Source: CAVSUZ01 sp963834715 (GTDB lineage Bacteria; Pseudomonadota; Alphaproteobacteria; Acetobacterales; Acetobacteraceae). From it: a stretch of 64,000 nt of DNA. Position 1 is the first letter of the stretch. The number at the start of each line of letters is the position of its first letter. Positions 48,824 to 58,207 of this stretch are shown here, piece by piece. The stretch lies in contig CAWIDE010000033.1 of NCBI GenBank assembly GCA_963834715.1, positions 558,001 through 622,000 of the forward strand, read 5' to 3'. The notes under the pieces are model-generated. The model ran no database searches. It was not told the origin of the DNA and worked only from the letters and a program-made list of their open reading frames with translations. The position numbers were made by a program, and so were the translations under genes.

Positions 48824-49982
48824 GTGCCCAAGCCATTTGTTCTCTCTATCCCCAACGAAGCCATTGAGGACTTGAGGGACCGCATCGCCGCTACCCGCTT
48901 TCCTGATAAGGTTCCTGGCGAGCCGTGGGCCTACGGCGCCAGCGTGGACTACGTTCGCGACCTTCTGACCTACTGGCGCACCGAGTTCGACTGGTACGCG
49001 CAGGAGAAGGCTCTCAACTCGTTTCCCCAGGTACAAAACGCCTCTGCACGGCATCGATCTGCACTACCTTCACGTCCCTGGCCGAGGCCCCGATCCGATA
49101 CCGCTGCTTCTCATGCATGGCTGGCCCGGGTCGATGTTCGAGTTCATCGACATCATCCCCAGGTTGACCGATCCCGGTGCGTTTGGCGGTGATCCGCAAG
49201 ACGCGTTCACAGTGGTTGCGCCGTCCCTTCCCGGTTATGGCCCGTCCTTTACGCCCGGGCAGAAGCAATTCGGCGTCCGTGATATTGCAGACTGCTTCGT
49301 GGAGTTGATGACCGGCGTCCTCGGCTACCCTCGTTTCGCCGCCCAGGGAGGCGACTGGGGCGGGTTCATTGCTTCTTGCCTTGGTGTCTTCCACCCGGAC
49401 AAACTCATTGGCATCCATCTTAACCTGCTCAGCCTGCGCCCGGACCTGCCACCGCCGGCGGACCCCACCGAGGACGAGCGCCGCTACCTAAGTGAAATCG
49501 CCCACTGGCTGAAGGAAGAAACCGGGTATCAGTGGATTCAGGGCACCAAGCCCCAGACCCTCGCCTTTGCCCTGAGCGACAGCCCTGCCGGCCTCGCCGC
49601 CTGGATTGCAGAGAAATTCCACACCTGGAGCGACAACGACGGCACGATCGAAAGCGCGGTTCCGCGCGACCGTCTGCTGGGCAACATCTCGCTCTATTGG
49701 TTCATCGGCTGCATCGGCGCTTCATTTTGGCCATATTACGCGCGCATGCATGGTCCCTGGCCGATCCCGGATGGGAGGACCGTGGATGTCCCCACTGCCT
49801 ACGCCGCCTTCCCGCGCGAAATCCGCCGCCCGCCCCGCAGCATCGCCGAGCGGACCTACACCGATATCCGCCGCTGGACGGTCATGCCGAAGGGCGGCCA
49901 CTTCGCTGCCATGGAGCACCCCGCCGTGCTTGCTGGCGACGTTGCGGCTTTCTTTCGCGAGCTACGGCAGCGAGCTCGGTAA
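48824..49982 (+). CDS. Epoxide hydrolase, one-base frameshift
   Basis: An alpha/beta-hydrolase with the EH N-terminal domain. A GTG at 48824 with AGGAG nine bases ahead starts VPKPFVLSIPNEAIEDLRDR and continues to WYAQEKALNSFPQ, then leaves frame. The other frame carries on with LLMHGWPGSMFEFIDIIPRL (oxyanion motif HGWPGS), FAAQGGDWGGFIASCLGVFH (nucleophile Asp) and MPKGGHFAAMEHPAVLAGDV (catalytic His). Removing one G at 49032 (CAGGTACAAAA to CAGTACAAAA) gives a normal 385-residue enzyme. A substrate such as a juvenile-hormone-like or aromatic epoxide cannot be specified. Confidence 0.85.
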
Positions 49983-49992
49983 CTTTGTCTCC

Positions 49993-51165
49993 CTAACCTG
50001 CTCTTTCCACAAACGGCACGGCCCCCTCCGGCCGTGAAAAAATTGCGTCCGGATCAAACTGCCGGATGGCGTGCCGCACAAAGGGGTGCCGCGCGCACGC
50101 CTCTTCATCCAGCTCCACGCCCAGCCCGGGCGCGTCCGGTATTCGGATCTCGCTGTTACTGAAAACTAGTGACTCGCGCACAATCTCCTTCCGCCATGGC
50201 ACATCCACCGCAATTGTTTCCAGGATGCAGAAGTTCGGAATAGTGGCAGCCAGTTGCAGCGTCATCGCATTCATCACCGGACCGGTCGGGTTATGCGGTG
50301 CGACCGGCAGGAATCGCGCGTGCGCCATCGCTGCGATCTTCTGCGCCTCCAGCATGCCGCCCACATGCCCCACATCCGGCTGGAGGATGTCCACAGCTCG
50401 CTTGTAAATCAGCTCCATAAACCGCTCCGGCTCGAAATACCGCTCCCCGGTCGCGATCGCGACCGGACTGTTCGCGCGCACATCGGCCAGGGCGTCGATG
50501 CTTTCAGGCGGAACCGGCTCCTCGAACCAGCGAGGATTGAACCTGGCCAACTCCCGTGCCATCGCAATCGCTGTCGGCACATTGAGGCGCCCGTGTACCT
50601 CAATCATCAGGTCGATATCCGGGCCGACCGCTGACCGCACCGCCTCCACAATCTCGACCGTCCGGTTACGCGCTACCCGGTCCATCTCCAGATAGGCGGC
50701 GCCGAACGGATCCCATTTCAGCGCCTTGAACCCCATCCCGACCGCCTCGGCAGCCTTGCGCGCGAAATCCTCCGCCGTGCGTGCGCCGGAGAACCAGCCA
50801 TTTCCGTAGCATCCCACAACATTGCGGTGCCTGCCGCCAAGCAGTTCGTAAACCGGCACACCGGGGGCTTTGCCCTTGATGTCCAACATCGCGGCTTCCA
50901 TCCCACTTAGCGCGCTGCGCAGAATAACCCCTGTGCGCCAGTACGAATTCCGATGCATGATCTGAATTAAATAGTCGGTCTGGAACGGATCCTTGCCGAT
51001 CAGGAACTCCCCCAGCTCTTCAAGTGCCGCCACGATCGCCTTCTCATTCCACTCCGCCGTTGCCTCGCCCACCCCCTCGTATCCGGCGTCCGTTCGCAGC
51101 TTCACGAAAATAAAATTAGTCCGGTGCGCATCCACCAGGAACGTTTTATAACCGGTAATCTTCAT
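49993..51165 (-). CDS. Enolase-superfamily sugar acid dehydratase (galactonate dehydratase-like)
   Basis: A 390-residue mandelate racemase/muconate lactonising type enzyme. ATG 51165 (MKITGYKTFLVDAHRTNFIF) is preferred to one four codons earlier. The metal-binding acids are in LMIEVHGRLN, WFEEPVPPES and IATGERYFEP, with the general-base His in LPVAPHNPTGPVMNAM. That APHNP motif is characteristic of the GalD/ManD-like branch, which dehydrates aldonic acids. It is divergent from a second enolase-superfamily gene with about 90 bp between them, suggesting a shared regulator and related substrates. Confidence 0.87.
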   Translation of the reverse strand: MKITGYKTFLVDAHRTNFIFVKLRTDAGYEGVGEATAEWNEKAIVAALEELGEFLIGKDPFQTDYLIQIMHRNSYWRTGVILRSALSGMEAAMLDIKGKAPGVPVYELLGGRHRNVVGCYGNGWFSGARTAEDFARKAAEAVGMGFKALKWDPFGAAYLEMDRVARNRTVEIVEAVRSAVGPDIDLMIEVHGRLNVPTAIAMARELARFNPRWFEEPVPPESIDALADVRANSPVAIATGERYFEPERFMELIYKRAVDILQPDVGHVGGMLEAQKIAAMAHARFLPVAPHNPTGPVMNAMTLQLAATIPNFCILETIAVDVPWRKEIVRESLVFSNSEIRIPDAPGLGVELDEEACARHPFVRHAIRQFDPDAIFSRPEGAVPFVERAG

Positions 51166-51254
51166 CGTACCCTCCAAGATGAATTACGCGTGAGCGTATG
51201 CGAACGGTTGGCCGCACCGTGACAGCACCAGCCCTTGGTCCTAACGTCAATCGC

Positions 51255-52457
51255 ATGATCATCACCGGCCTCGAAACAATCCGTTTCGGCGAGTTTCCCA
51301 ACCTTCTCTGGCTGCATATACATACAGACCAGGGGCTGACCGGACTTGGCGAGACCTTCTTTGGCCCCCGCGCAGTCGAGGCCTACATCCACGAAACCGC
51401 CGCACCTCTGCTTTTGCGCAAACCGGCCCTCGCTATCGATCGCCACGCCCATACGCTGCAGAACCAATATCTCGGCTTCTCCGGCACTGGCGTCGAAATG
51501 CGCGCCGCCTCCGCCATCGACATCGCGCTCTGGGACCTCCTCGGCCAGGCGACCGGCCAGCCGATCCATCAAGTGCTTGGCGGTCTTTCCCACGACAAGG
51601 TCCGTATCTACAACACCTGCGCCGGCTACCGTTACATCCGCGCCCAAGCCGGGCAGAAAACTGATAATTGGGGGCTCAATCAGCCCGCCGCCGGTCCCTA
51701 CGAGGACCTCGACGCCTTCCTTCATCGCGCTGGCGAGCTCGCTGAATCGCTGCTCTCACAGGGCATCACCGCCATGAAAATCTGGCCCTTCGATTTCGCC
51801 GCTGAGGCAAGCGAAGGCCGCGCCATCTCCCCCGCGGATATGGAAAAGGCGCTCGAACCGTTCCAAAAGATACGACATGCGGTCGGCCTCAAAATGGACA
51901 TCATGGCCGAGCTTCACTCCCTCTGGACCCCGCCCGCCGCCGAACAGATCCTTCGCGAACTCGCCCCGCTTCATCCCTTCTGGGTCGAAGATCCCATCAA
52001 AATGGTCAACCCCGATCTGCTCGCCGGCTTGCGCGCCCGCACGGCTGTACCGATCTGCGCTAGCGAAACCCTGGCGACGCGACGCGCCTTCCGTGAATTC
52101 CTGCAGGCCGACGCTACGGACGTGGTGATGCTCGACCTCTCCTGGTGCGGCGGCATCGGCGAAGCCAAGAAGATCGCCACGATGGCCGAGGCATTCGGGC
52201 GGCCGGTCGCACCCCACGACTGCACCGGACCCGTCGTCCTCACTGCATCGGTCCATCTTTCTCTGAACTGCCCCAATACTCTCATCCAGGAGACCGTCCG
52301 CGCCTTCACGTCTGGCTGGTACACGGAGATCCTTACCAGCCTGCCCCCAATCCGTGACGGTTTCGTGTACCCCATGTCCGGGCCCGGGCTTGGCACCAGA
52401 TTGCAACCAGAGCGTTTATCGGCATCGGACTGCGAACGTTGCACAACGAAGGCATAG
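51255..52457 (+). CDS. Enolase-superfamily protein (mandelate racemase-like)
   Basis: A 400-residue enzyme starting MIITGLETIRFGEFPNLLWL; an earlier in-frame ATG at 51198 adds a non-family extension. Metal ligands and acid/base residues are visible in ITAMKIWPFD (Lys), DIMAELHSLW (Glu), PFWVEDPIKM (Glu-Asp), PICASETLAT (Glu) and PVAPHDCTGPVVLTAS (His). The APHDCTGP motif fits the mandelate-racemase subgroup acting on hydroxy or sugar acids. The substrate differs from the divergent GalD-like neighbour and is unassigned. Confidence 0.86.
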   Translation: MIITGLETIRFGEFPNLLWLHIHTDQGLTGLGETFFGPRAVEAYIHETAAPLLLRKPALAIDRHAHTLQNQYLGFSGTGVEMRAASAIDIALWDLLGQATGQPIHQVLGGLSHDKVRIYNTCAGYRYIRAQAGQKTDNWGLNQPAAGPYEDLDAFLHRAGELAESLLSQGITAMKIWPFDFAAEASEGRAISPADMEKALEPFQKIRHAVGLKMDIMAELHSLWTPPAAEQILRELAPLHPFWVEDPIKMVNPDLLAGLRARTAVPICASETLATRRAFREFLQADATDVVMLDLSWCGGIGEAKKIATMAEAFGRPVAPHDCTGPVVLTASVHLSLNCPNTLIQETVRAFTSGWYTEILTSLPPIRDGFVYPMSGPGLGTRLQPERLSASDCERCTTKA

Positions 52458-52489
52458 CGCCAGGGACGAACCGCCAAGGGGGCATAATC

Positions 52490-52597
52490 ATGTCAGTCAC
52501 CGCCCAAGCCGGACCGGCCACGCCGGACCAGGCGGTTATGGACCGCTGGGTCATAGGCTCAATCCTACTCAGGAAACCAATCTTTCCAAGCACTTAG
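52490..52597 (+). CDS. 35-residue truncated reading frame
   Basis: ATG 52490 with AGGGGG ahead reads MSVTAQAGPATPDQAVMDRW and soon stops. It looks like the N-terminus of a longer gene cut by the debris to its right. No family can be named from this much. Confidence 0.3.
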   Translation: MSVTAQAGPATPDQAVMDRWVIGSILLRKPIFPST

Positions 52598-53011
52598 CCC
52601 TATAGCGGGTTCCGATCAGAACAGATTGCCGTCTCTGGACAACGTCCTGGACAACACTTTCCTCACCTTCCAAGGCCGGCTCAAACGCATTGCAACTCCG
52701 GGCCAGCCATGCACTTGATGGTACTATCGATAGTCCCGTGATCGGGCGGTTGGTCAGCCCGGGCGGAGAGTGTGGGGGGCGAGGAAGAATCAAGGTGCCT
52801 AACTAAATAGTCACCACCAGCCCAAAGACCACAATCACCCCAGCGGCCAAGCTGGGCATCACCCAACCCAGCAGGAGAGGCGCGGCACCAACGCCACATC
52901 AATGCCGGGCCTCTTGGCCAGGAGAGGAGGTTCGGCGACAAGCTAGTACTCTACGTCCTTGATTTTGTGGAGAGTCTTGAATCGATGACTCCGTAACGAC
53001 GGAGTCGCATC
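52598..53011. other. Debris between the truncated frame and the IS630 fragment
   Basis: About 415 bp without a supported gene. The last 60 bp before the IS630 start is probably the IS left end. Confidence 0.4.
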
Positions 53012-53404
53012 GTGACCGCGAAACAAATCGCTGTAAAGAAGTACGGGGTCAGGCTCAGCCATGACGAACGTGAGCGGCTGGAGACCATGATCCGTGCCGG
53101 CAAGCACCCGGCATGGCGGTTGACCAGGGCGCGGATCTTGTTGAAGGCGGATGCTGCCGAAGGCGGCGACGGGTGGAGTGACAGTCAGATCGCCGCGGCG
53201 CTGGATATCAGCGCAGCGACGGTCGCCCGGATCCGCCAGCAGCTGGTGGAGGAGGGGTTCGAGGCAGTGCTGGAGCGTAAGCACTCGCCCGCCTCGGCGA
53301 GGCCCTGCATCTTCGATGGAGCCTCGGAGACCAAGCTGATCGCCTTGGGCGTCAGCTCCTCATTGAGCTCGCGCAGATGCCGGATCACGGCGCTGCTGGT
53401 GTGA
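53012..53404 (+). pseudogene. IS630-family transposase, N-terminal fragment
   Basis: The GTG at 53012 starts VTAKQIAVKKYGVRLSHDER. The helix-turn-helix part (RAGKHPAWRLTRARILLKAD, then AALDISAATVARIRQQLVEE) is typical of one IS630 group. Similarity ends near 53343 (ETKLIAL). The DDE catalytic domain is gone, replaced by sequence that reads better on the other strand, so it cannot transpose. Confidence 0.75.
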
Positions 53405-53977
53405 TTGAACGCCTTCTGATCAGCAGCGAGCTCATGCTTCTGGGCGATGGACTTGTCCTTCCGATGTCACGGGGAGTGTCTTTACGGGCGCCGAAGCCAC
53501 CCGGCCAGGCCTCGGCCTGGGGCAGCCGGGACACCGCCGGCGCTCCGGGACGAAGACGGCGAAGCTGGTTCAGGTCAGTCGCAGCAGCAATTCAGAACGA
53601 CCGAATTTGGCCCAAAAAGAGACTGGCCGCTTTCGGGCGGAATGCGCGGAAAGCAGACCACACCCCCTCCCCTCTGAGAGCGCGGCCGCGGAAGGCGTTT
53701 TTCAAACTGAATAGTTGGTTCCCGCTTCCCGCCCGTTCATGGTGAACCTTCTGAGGTCCGAGAAGTTCCTAACTCGATGGTTCCCAATCCATCGTAAAGC
53801 ACCGAATTGAAGCGGCGAGTTGTTCTCGCGTACCATTGGCTATCCTCGCCACGTTCGGCCGAAGACGCTGGCGCTAATTGATTCAGAAAATACCGTCACC
53901 ACAATCGCGATGCGCATCGAACCCGGCTCACCTTGATAGCGAGCGCGCATTCGAACCCATTCTCAGGCTGCGCCGCT
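53405..53977. other. Mosaic debris
   Basis: About 570 bp. The complement of roughly 53330-53455 reads KDKSIAQKHELAADQKAFNH and continues TSSAVIRHLRELNEEL, a protein-like coil I cannot assign. The rest shows nothing recognisable. Confidence 0.35.
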
Positions 53978-54217
53978 TCAGAAGCGGAGCCGCGGATCGA
54001 ACGGCCTCGCTGGAGCGAACTCTCCAGCGATGGCGCGCTCGTGCAGTTCCCGACGCGACGCGCCCGCTCTGCAGGCCGCGAGCATTTTTTCGGGATCGAC
54101 GCGCGCCATCATTGGACGCGACGTCCTCATGTGTTCGGTCGCTTCTGCATCGTTGCCGTAGTTGTTGACGTGGAGCTCGACGACGTTCTGATCAGGGTCC
54201 TCGTAGTAGATCGCTGC
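53978..54217 (-). pseudogene. VOC-family (glyoxalase/extradiol dioxygenase) C-terminal fragment
   Basis: The complement reads AAIYYEDPDQNVVELHVNNY, then TEHMRTSRPMMARVDPEKML and AGASRRELHERAIAGEFAPA to a stop at 53978. The YxxDPDxNxVEL strand and the long C-terminal tail are typical of biphenyl-diol dioxygenase-like VOC proteins. Only about 80 C-terminal residues remain; the first three-quarters of the gene is missing at the junction with the DUF2254 fragment. Confidence 0.6.
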
Positions 54218-54285
54218 ATCAAGGCCCTGTCGCCGGGGATCAACGATCCGACGACCGCCGTGCTGGCGATCCGAAGAGGAACAGG
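54209..54285 (+). pseudogene. DUF2254 membrane protein fragment
   Basis: A short stretch reading DRCIKALSPGINDPTTAVLA matches the characteristic conserved segment of DUF2254 proteins (AxxALSPGINDPxTA). Nothing before or after fits, so only about 25 codons survive. It abuts the VOC fragment on the other strand. Confidence 0.5.
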
Positions 54286-54472
54286 CTCCCCGCCACGTTC
54301 AGATCGGCTGCCGGCGGCTTCCGCATCACGACGAAGAACGAACCCGCTTACGCGGGAGAGGAGCGCGCGTGAAGGTAGGTGCCGCATGACGGCCAGGGAG
54401 GGAGTGTAGTGTAGGCAGGGGCGACGCTCTACGTAGCCAGTGTGGTCGATGCGGATCTTACGAACGCCAATC

Positions 54473-54775
54473 TCACCGGCCGCCGCACTCGCGTCGCTGA
54501 ACCTCAAAAAGCAACGGCACCTTGCCGGGCGGCTTTCGGTTGAGCAGCCCATCCGGTCCCTCAGCGTTGAAGCGCAGCACCCAATCCCGAACGGTCTGCA
54601 AGCCCACCCCGGCGAGCTCGGCAGCGTCGCCACGCGAGCCGCCATCATAGATTACCGCCAGGGCCAACAGTCGCGGGGTCCCGACGCAGCCGGTGAGCGT
54701 CGTAGTCTGCGCGCAGTGGAATCGCCCCCGCCGTGAGTCGCCCTCAAGGCGACTTGGTATTAACGGTAGGCGCAA
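54473..54775 (-). pseudogene. Second IS630-family transposase fragment
   Basis: The complement reads RLLALAVIYDGGSRGDAAEL, then AGVGLQTVRDWVLRFNAEGP and DGLLNRKPPG, the classical IS630 N-terminal helix-turn-helix. A preceding piece in another frame (IPLRADYDAHRLRR) is the true start, with some residues deleted between. The catalytic domain is absent. It belongs to a different IS630 group from the fragment at 53012. Confidence 0.7.
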
Positions 54776-55272
54776 ACTCCCCCGCAGGCGAGGAAACCGG
54801 CCAAAAACCCGAGGTGTCGTACAAAGCCCGAGAGGCGGTCACTCCATCTCCGGCGTCATCACGCTGCGGCTAACCCGTTCAGCGCCGTCGGTGTCATCTC
54901 GGCCGTTTTGCGGCGAATGTTTGCCCGGCGCGCTCCGGTCATTGCCGAGCCGCGTCGAAGCTCTCTAGCTGCGTAGTCCCCAGCGGCGCGGTCAACGGGA
55001 TCGGACGACACATAATTTGTTCCAAATCGGATAATTTGTTCCAAATCGGACACCTGCGTCGCGTAACTCGGAGTGCATGGTGGCGACGTATTCGCATGAT
55101 CCAGGCGGCACTCCTGCAATCTACTTCGTCTTTCTCCGACTCTGAAGACGGGATCGGCTATTCTGGATGATCGTGACTGCTGTTACGTGCGGCGTCAGGA
55201 ATCGGCGCGGCGGGGTTGTTTAGAATCCGATCTTGTGTTGAAGACGCATGCAACTGCCATTCGGGGGATGCG
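54776..55272. other. Intergenic stretch with tandem repeat
   Basis: About 500 bp without a supported gene. It contains two exact adjacent 19-bp units at 55012-55049. Confidence 0.45.
55012..55049 (+). repeat. 19-bp tandem duplication
   Basis: ATAATTTGTTCCAAATCGG occurs twice head to tail (55012-55030 and 55031-55049). It could be a doubled binding site or replication slippage at an IS end. Confidence 0.85.
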
Positions 55273-55794
55273 CTACGTCCCATCGCCGGTCAGAGTTATA
55301 GTCACCCGCCGGTTTCTCGCCCGCCCCTGAGGGGTGTCGTTGGACACAACCGGATTGCTATCGCCCATGCCCTGGGCGGACAACAGGTTCGGGTTCACGC
55401 CGTGCGAAGCAAGATAGTTCACAACGCTGTGGGCGCGCTTGGACGAGAGGTCGTCGTTGTTCGCGATGCCCATACTCTGCAGCTGTGGCCCGACCGGGGT
55501 ATTGTCAGTGTAACCGGTCACCACGATCTTCGTGTTCTGCAGTTTGGACAGTATGGGCACCATTCTGTTGAGCACGGGCGAGTCAGACGGAATCTGCCAG
55601 CCGCCTGAGGGGAACATGTAGTCGGCGCTAGAGGTCAGGATGACTGAGCCATCTTGCTCGGTCACGACCACGGGTGCGCCGGTCTCTGCATTCCTGAGGT
55701 CGTCAGCGAGCCCGCTGAGGTGATTAGAGGCACACCCCGTCAGGACCACTGCGAGCGTTCCAGCGGCTAACAGCAAGGCGGATCTGCGGATCAT
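55273..55794 (-). CDS. OmpA-family lipoprotein (peptidoglycan-associated)
   Basis: A 173-residue lipoprotein. The signal MIRRSALLLAAGTLAVVLTG ends in the lipobox LTGC. The C-terminal OmpA-like domain has IVVTGYTDNTPVGPQLQSMG, SSKRAHSVVNYLASHGVN and ARNRRVTITLTGDG, the standard peptidoglycan-binding pattern with the conserved Asp and Arg. It would tether the outer membrane to the wall. The gene is intact within a region of debris. The nearest neighbours give no functional context. Confidence 0.88.
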   Translation of the reverse strand: MIRRSALLLAAGTLAVVLTGCASNHLSGLADDLRNAETGAPVVVTEQDGSVILTSSADYMFPSGGWQIPSDSPVLNRMVPILSKLQNTKIVVTGYTDNTPVGPQLQSMGIANNDDLSSKRAHSVVNYLASHGVNPNLLSAQGMGDSNPVVSNDTPQGRARNRRVTITLTGDGT

Positions 55795-56061
55795 GCGACT
55801 TCTCCTCCCGGTTCGGCTGGAATTATGAAACCAAGTCGAGCTGTTGCAACTTGGTCACCCAGGGCCAGCTCGAATGAAATATAGCAACATTCCCTTAGCG
55901 TGCAACGGGGTTTCCGTCTGCCCGGCGGACACCGAGCCACTCAGCCGTATTGACCTGGCTCATCCTGACGGACGGGGAGCACATGATAGCGCGCTATACT
56001 TCGGCGGTCCCAGGTCCCTTAGCTTACTCTGGGTGCCACAAGTGGTGCGTCAGCCGTCGCT
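55795..56061. other. Intergenic gap
   Basis: About 265 bp upstream of the OmpA-like gene, presumably containing its promoter. No gene is seen. Confidence 0.4.
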
Positions 56062-56596
56062 TTACGCAAGGGATAGTGTTACATGCACTATGTCAGCCTC
56101 GCGCTCCATCGTCAGTGGCAGGCCACTGCGTCTTAAGACCGCCAACATCGGGAGATTCCGAGCGAGCACATCAGCTTTCAGATGGGTCAGCTTTCCTTTC
56201 CCGGGCAATGTGGACGATGTGTTTCATCAGGAGACTGGCAACTCCGAGGCCTTGATAGTCCTCCTCGACGATAAAGGCCATTTCGGCAACGCCAGCCGAA
56301 GGGTCAGCGTCGATCGCGAAATAGCTGGCGCCGCCAATAACCTCCTCTGCGTCTCCCGATCCAATTGTGACCACGAGGGCGACGTTGCAATCAAAATCCG
56401 TCTTTATAAGCCGTATCAGCTCAGCATCGCTAATACCTGATTTGTAGCCAAAAAAACGGGTATAAATGGTATCGGGTTCGAGTTTTCCAAAGGCCCGCCG
56501 GACCTTGGGACCGTCCTCAGCGCGAGCAGCTCGCAGCGTGACCGCTCTGCCATTTCTGAGAATTTCGCTGAATACGTAGCCTTCCTTGTTCAGCAT
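56062..56596 (-). CDS. GNAT N-acetyltransferase, one-base frameshift
   Basis: ATG 56596 with GGGGAGG upstream starts MLNKEGYVFSEILRNGRAVT. The core includes LEPDTIYTRFFGYKSGISDA and EMAFIVEEDYQGLGVASLLM, whose QGLG is the acetyl-CoA loop. The frame ends at 56171, but the next frame continues with LTHLKADVLARNLPMLAVLR and RSGLPLTMEREADIVHVTLS to 56062. Removing one A near 56192 (AGGAAAGC) yields a normal 177-residue protein. This type often occurs as the C-terminal domain of protein acetyltransferases (Pat); here it stands alone. Its substrate is unknown. Confidence 0.75.
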
Positions 56597-56679
56597 GTCC
56601 TCACCTCCCCGGCCTCGCAATGATCGCACTCTCACCGGCCAGCATGTAGGGAGCCCGCTTCACCCAGGGTGAGCAGCCG

Positions 56680-57038
56680 GTGCCGGCCGTGCAAGTTTTA
56701 TCCAGTTCGCGAGTCGTGCGATCTCATCGACATGAGGCCCCCGGGTGAGATCAACATGGCCACCACGAATAAGACCGAAGGACATGGCGCTGTCGAACGT
56801 GCTCGCGGTCGGCGCGCCGTTACAGGTCGGCCGGCGGCATCGGTATGCGCAAGGCCCCCTGGATCGGGCCAGTACCAATAAAGCCATTCTCCGATGGCAA
56901 GAAAACCTGGACGCCCGCGGGCATGCAGTTCGCCACCAGTGTCGGGATTCCAGTGCCCAGATTAACGAGCATGCCCGAGCGCAATTCCTGGGCAATGCGG
57001 CGAGCGATGATCGTCTGAGCATCCACATCCGGGCTCAC
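56680..57038 (-). pseudogene. 3-oxoacid CoA-transferase subunit B, decayed
   Basis: From GTG 57038 the frame reads AQELRSGMLVNLGTGIPTLV, then VQVFLPSENGFIGTGPIQGA, and stops at 56820. Another frame resumes with FDSAMSFGLIRGGHVDLT and DEIARLANWIKL. These are the N-terminal and middle blocks of CoA-transferase beta subunits (LGTGIPT, SENG, GGHVDLTxLGAxxVD). A segment between them and the C-terminus are missing. Such enzymes move CoA between acids such as succinate and acetoacetate. Confidence 0.65.
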
Positions 57039-57190
57039 TGATTAGTGATGGGATAATCCACAAGCGGCGCCGGCGTGATCACGTTGTCAGGCGCAATCAA
57101 GCCAACCGGCACGATATGATCGGCGGTGGCGATCACTGTCGCACCCGCAGTCGTTCCCGCCATCCGATTGCGGGACGCATCATAAGCAAC
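57035..57190 (-). pseudogene. CoA-transferase subunit A, C-terminal remnant
   Basis: About 50 residues reading ATADHIVPVGLIAPDNVITP and ending APLVDYPITNQ, the usual C-terminus of the alpha subunit. The stop overlaps the GTG of subunit B by three bases (GTGA), preserving the old translational coupling. The rest of the subunit is gone. Confidence 0.5.
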
Positions 57191-58083
57191 TCCTGCTCGG
57201 CGGTCATTGATCTAGGTCAATGCCGTGACCCAGGGGGGGGACCTAAGCATGGATCGTGCCTCCGCGATCTACCTAACAACAAGGGATGCGAAGAACCCTA
57301 TGCGCCTTCCTATGCCGCTGCCTTGCTCCGTTTGCTTACGCAACCGCTTCGGAGCTGGGCGCAACAGGCGACCGCGACCCCCTGCCAAGCCGACGAGCGT
57401 GTGGCTGCCGAGAAAAGTGCGCAGGGGCTGGCACTCTCGATCGGCAACACCGTACGTTCACGATCGTAGCGACCGAAGTTGGGGGGCAGTCACGAAGGGC
57501 TATGATCGAAGGGCGGGTGAAAGAGAATGGATGGCTTGTCGCCAACCGCCGGGGACCAAATATCGCCTGCAAAGCGATAGTCGTCCCCATCTACATTCCC
57601 GTGCCCAGCACTGAGTAAAACCGCCTCCACGCTGAAAAAGACGGGACATGCGGCTCTCCATGGCAATCGATCGGCATACAATCCGGCGTTTTGGGCGTGC
57701 CCTCACAGCTCACTTTCTCCGGGACTGCGCCGCGACGACTGTGGGCAAGGAGGACCCAGTACGCTGCACGGATGTTGGGGCCTACGACATTCACGACTGA
57801 GCGCAATTACATCGCCGCGGACAGTTCGGCCGCGACCACCACCACGATCTGATCGCCGCGATCCGCAGAAACGGAGGGAGGGCGTCTCAGTAACCAAGGG
57901 CGGTACGGGGATCCGGTTCTGCCGTAGCTGCGCCACTCCCGGCCCGCGCCCCCGCACCGATATCTCCGAGCACTGGAACGCTCGAGCCTATAGTTGCCGA
58001 CGCCGCCCGTTAGAATTTAGTGTTCGGAACGGGTTGCCATAACGGGGCTTCTGCGACACGCGCCTGTAGATCACCGTGCGTAT
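57191..58083. other. Long stretch without a recognisable gene
   Basis: About 890 bp left of the IS21 element. Several short open frames overlap on both strands, but none shows family sequence, a ribosome site or consistent codon bias. It is probably degraded sequence. Confidence 0.45.
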
Positions 58084-58122
58084 TCCGGTGATCGTGAACA
58101 TCCGATCCGGCCGATCATGAAC
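58084..58122 (-). repeat. IS21 left-end transposase binding repeats
   Basis: Two copies, TCCGGTGATCGTGAAC (58084-58099) and TCCGGCCGATCATGAAC (58106-58122), 22 bp apart and inverted relative to those at the right end. Multiple terminal repeats are typical of IS21. Confidence 0.7.
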
Positions 58123-58207
58123 ACCGCGCGCTCGCCTGCGGCTAAGCAGGCCGCGAGCGACGCATGGTTGGGGTGGCATGGCGATGCCACTGACGGTTGA
58201 ACAGATC

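Noticed and set aside
57225..57618. Overlapping plus-strand frames of 110-129 residues
   Set aside because: They overlap each other in different frames, lack ribosome sites and show no family sequence.
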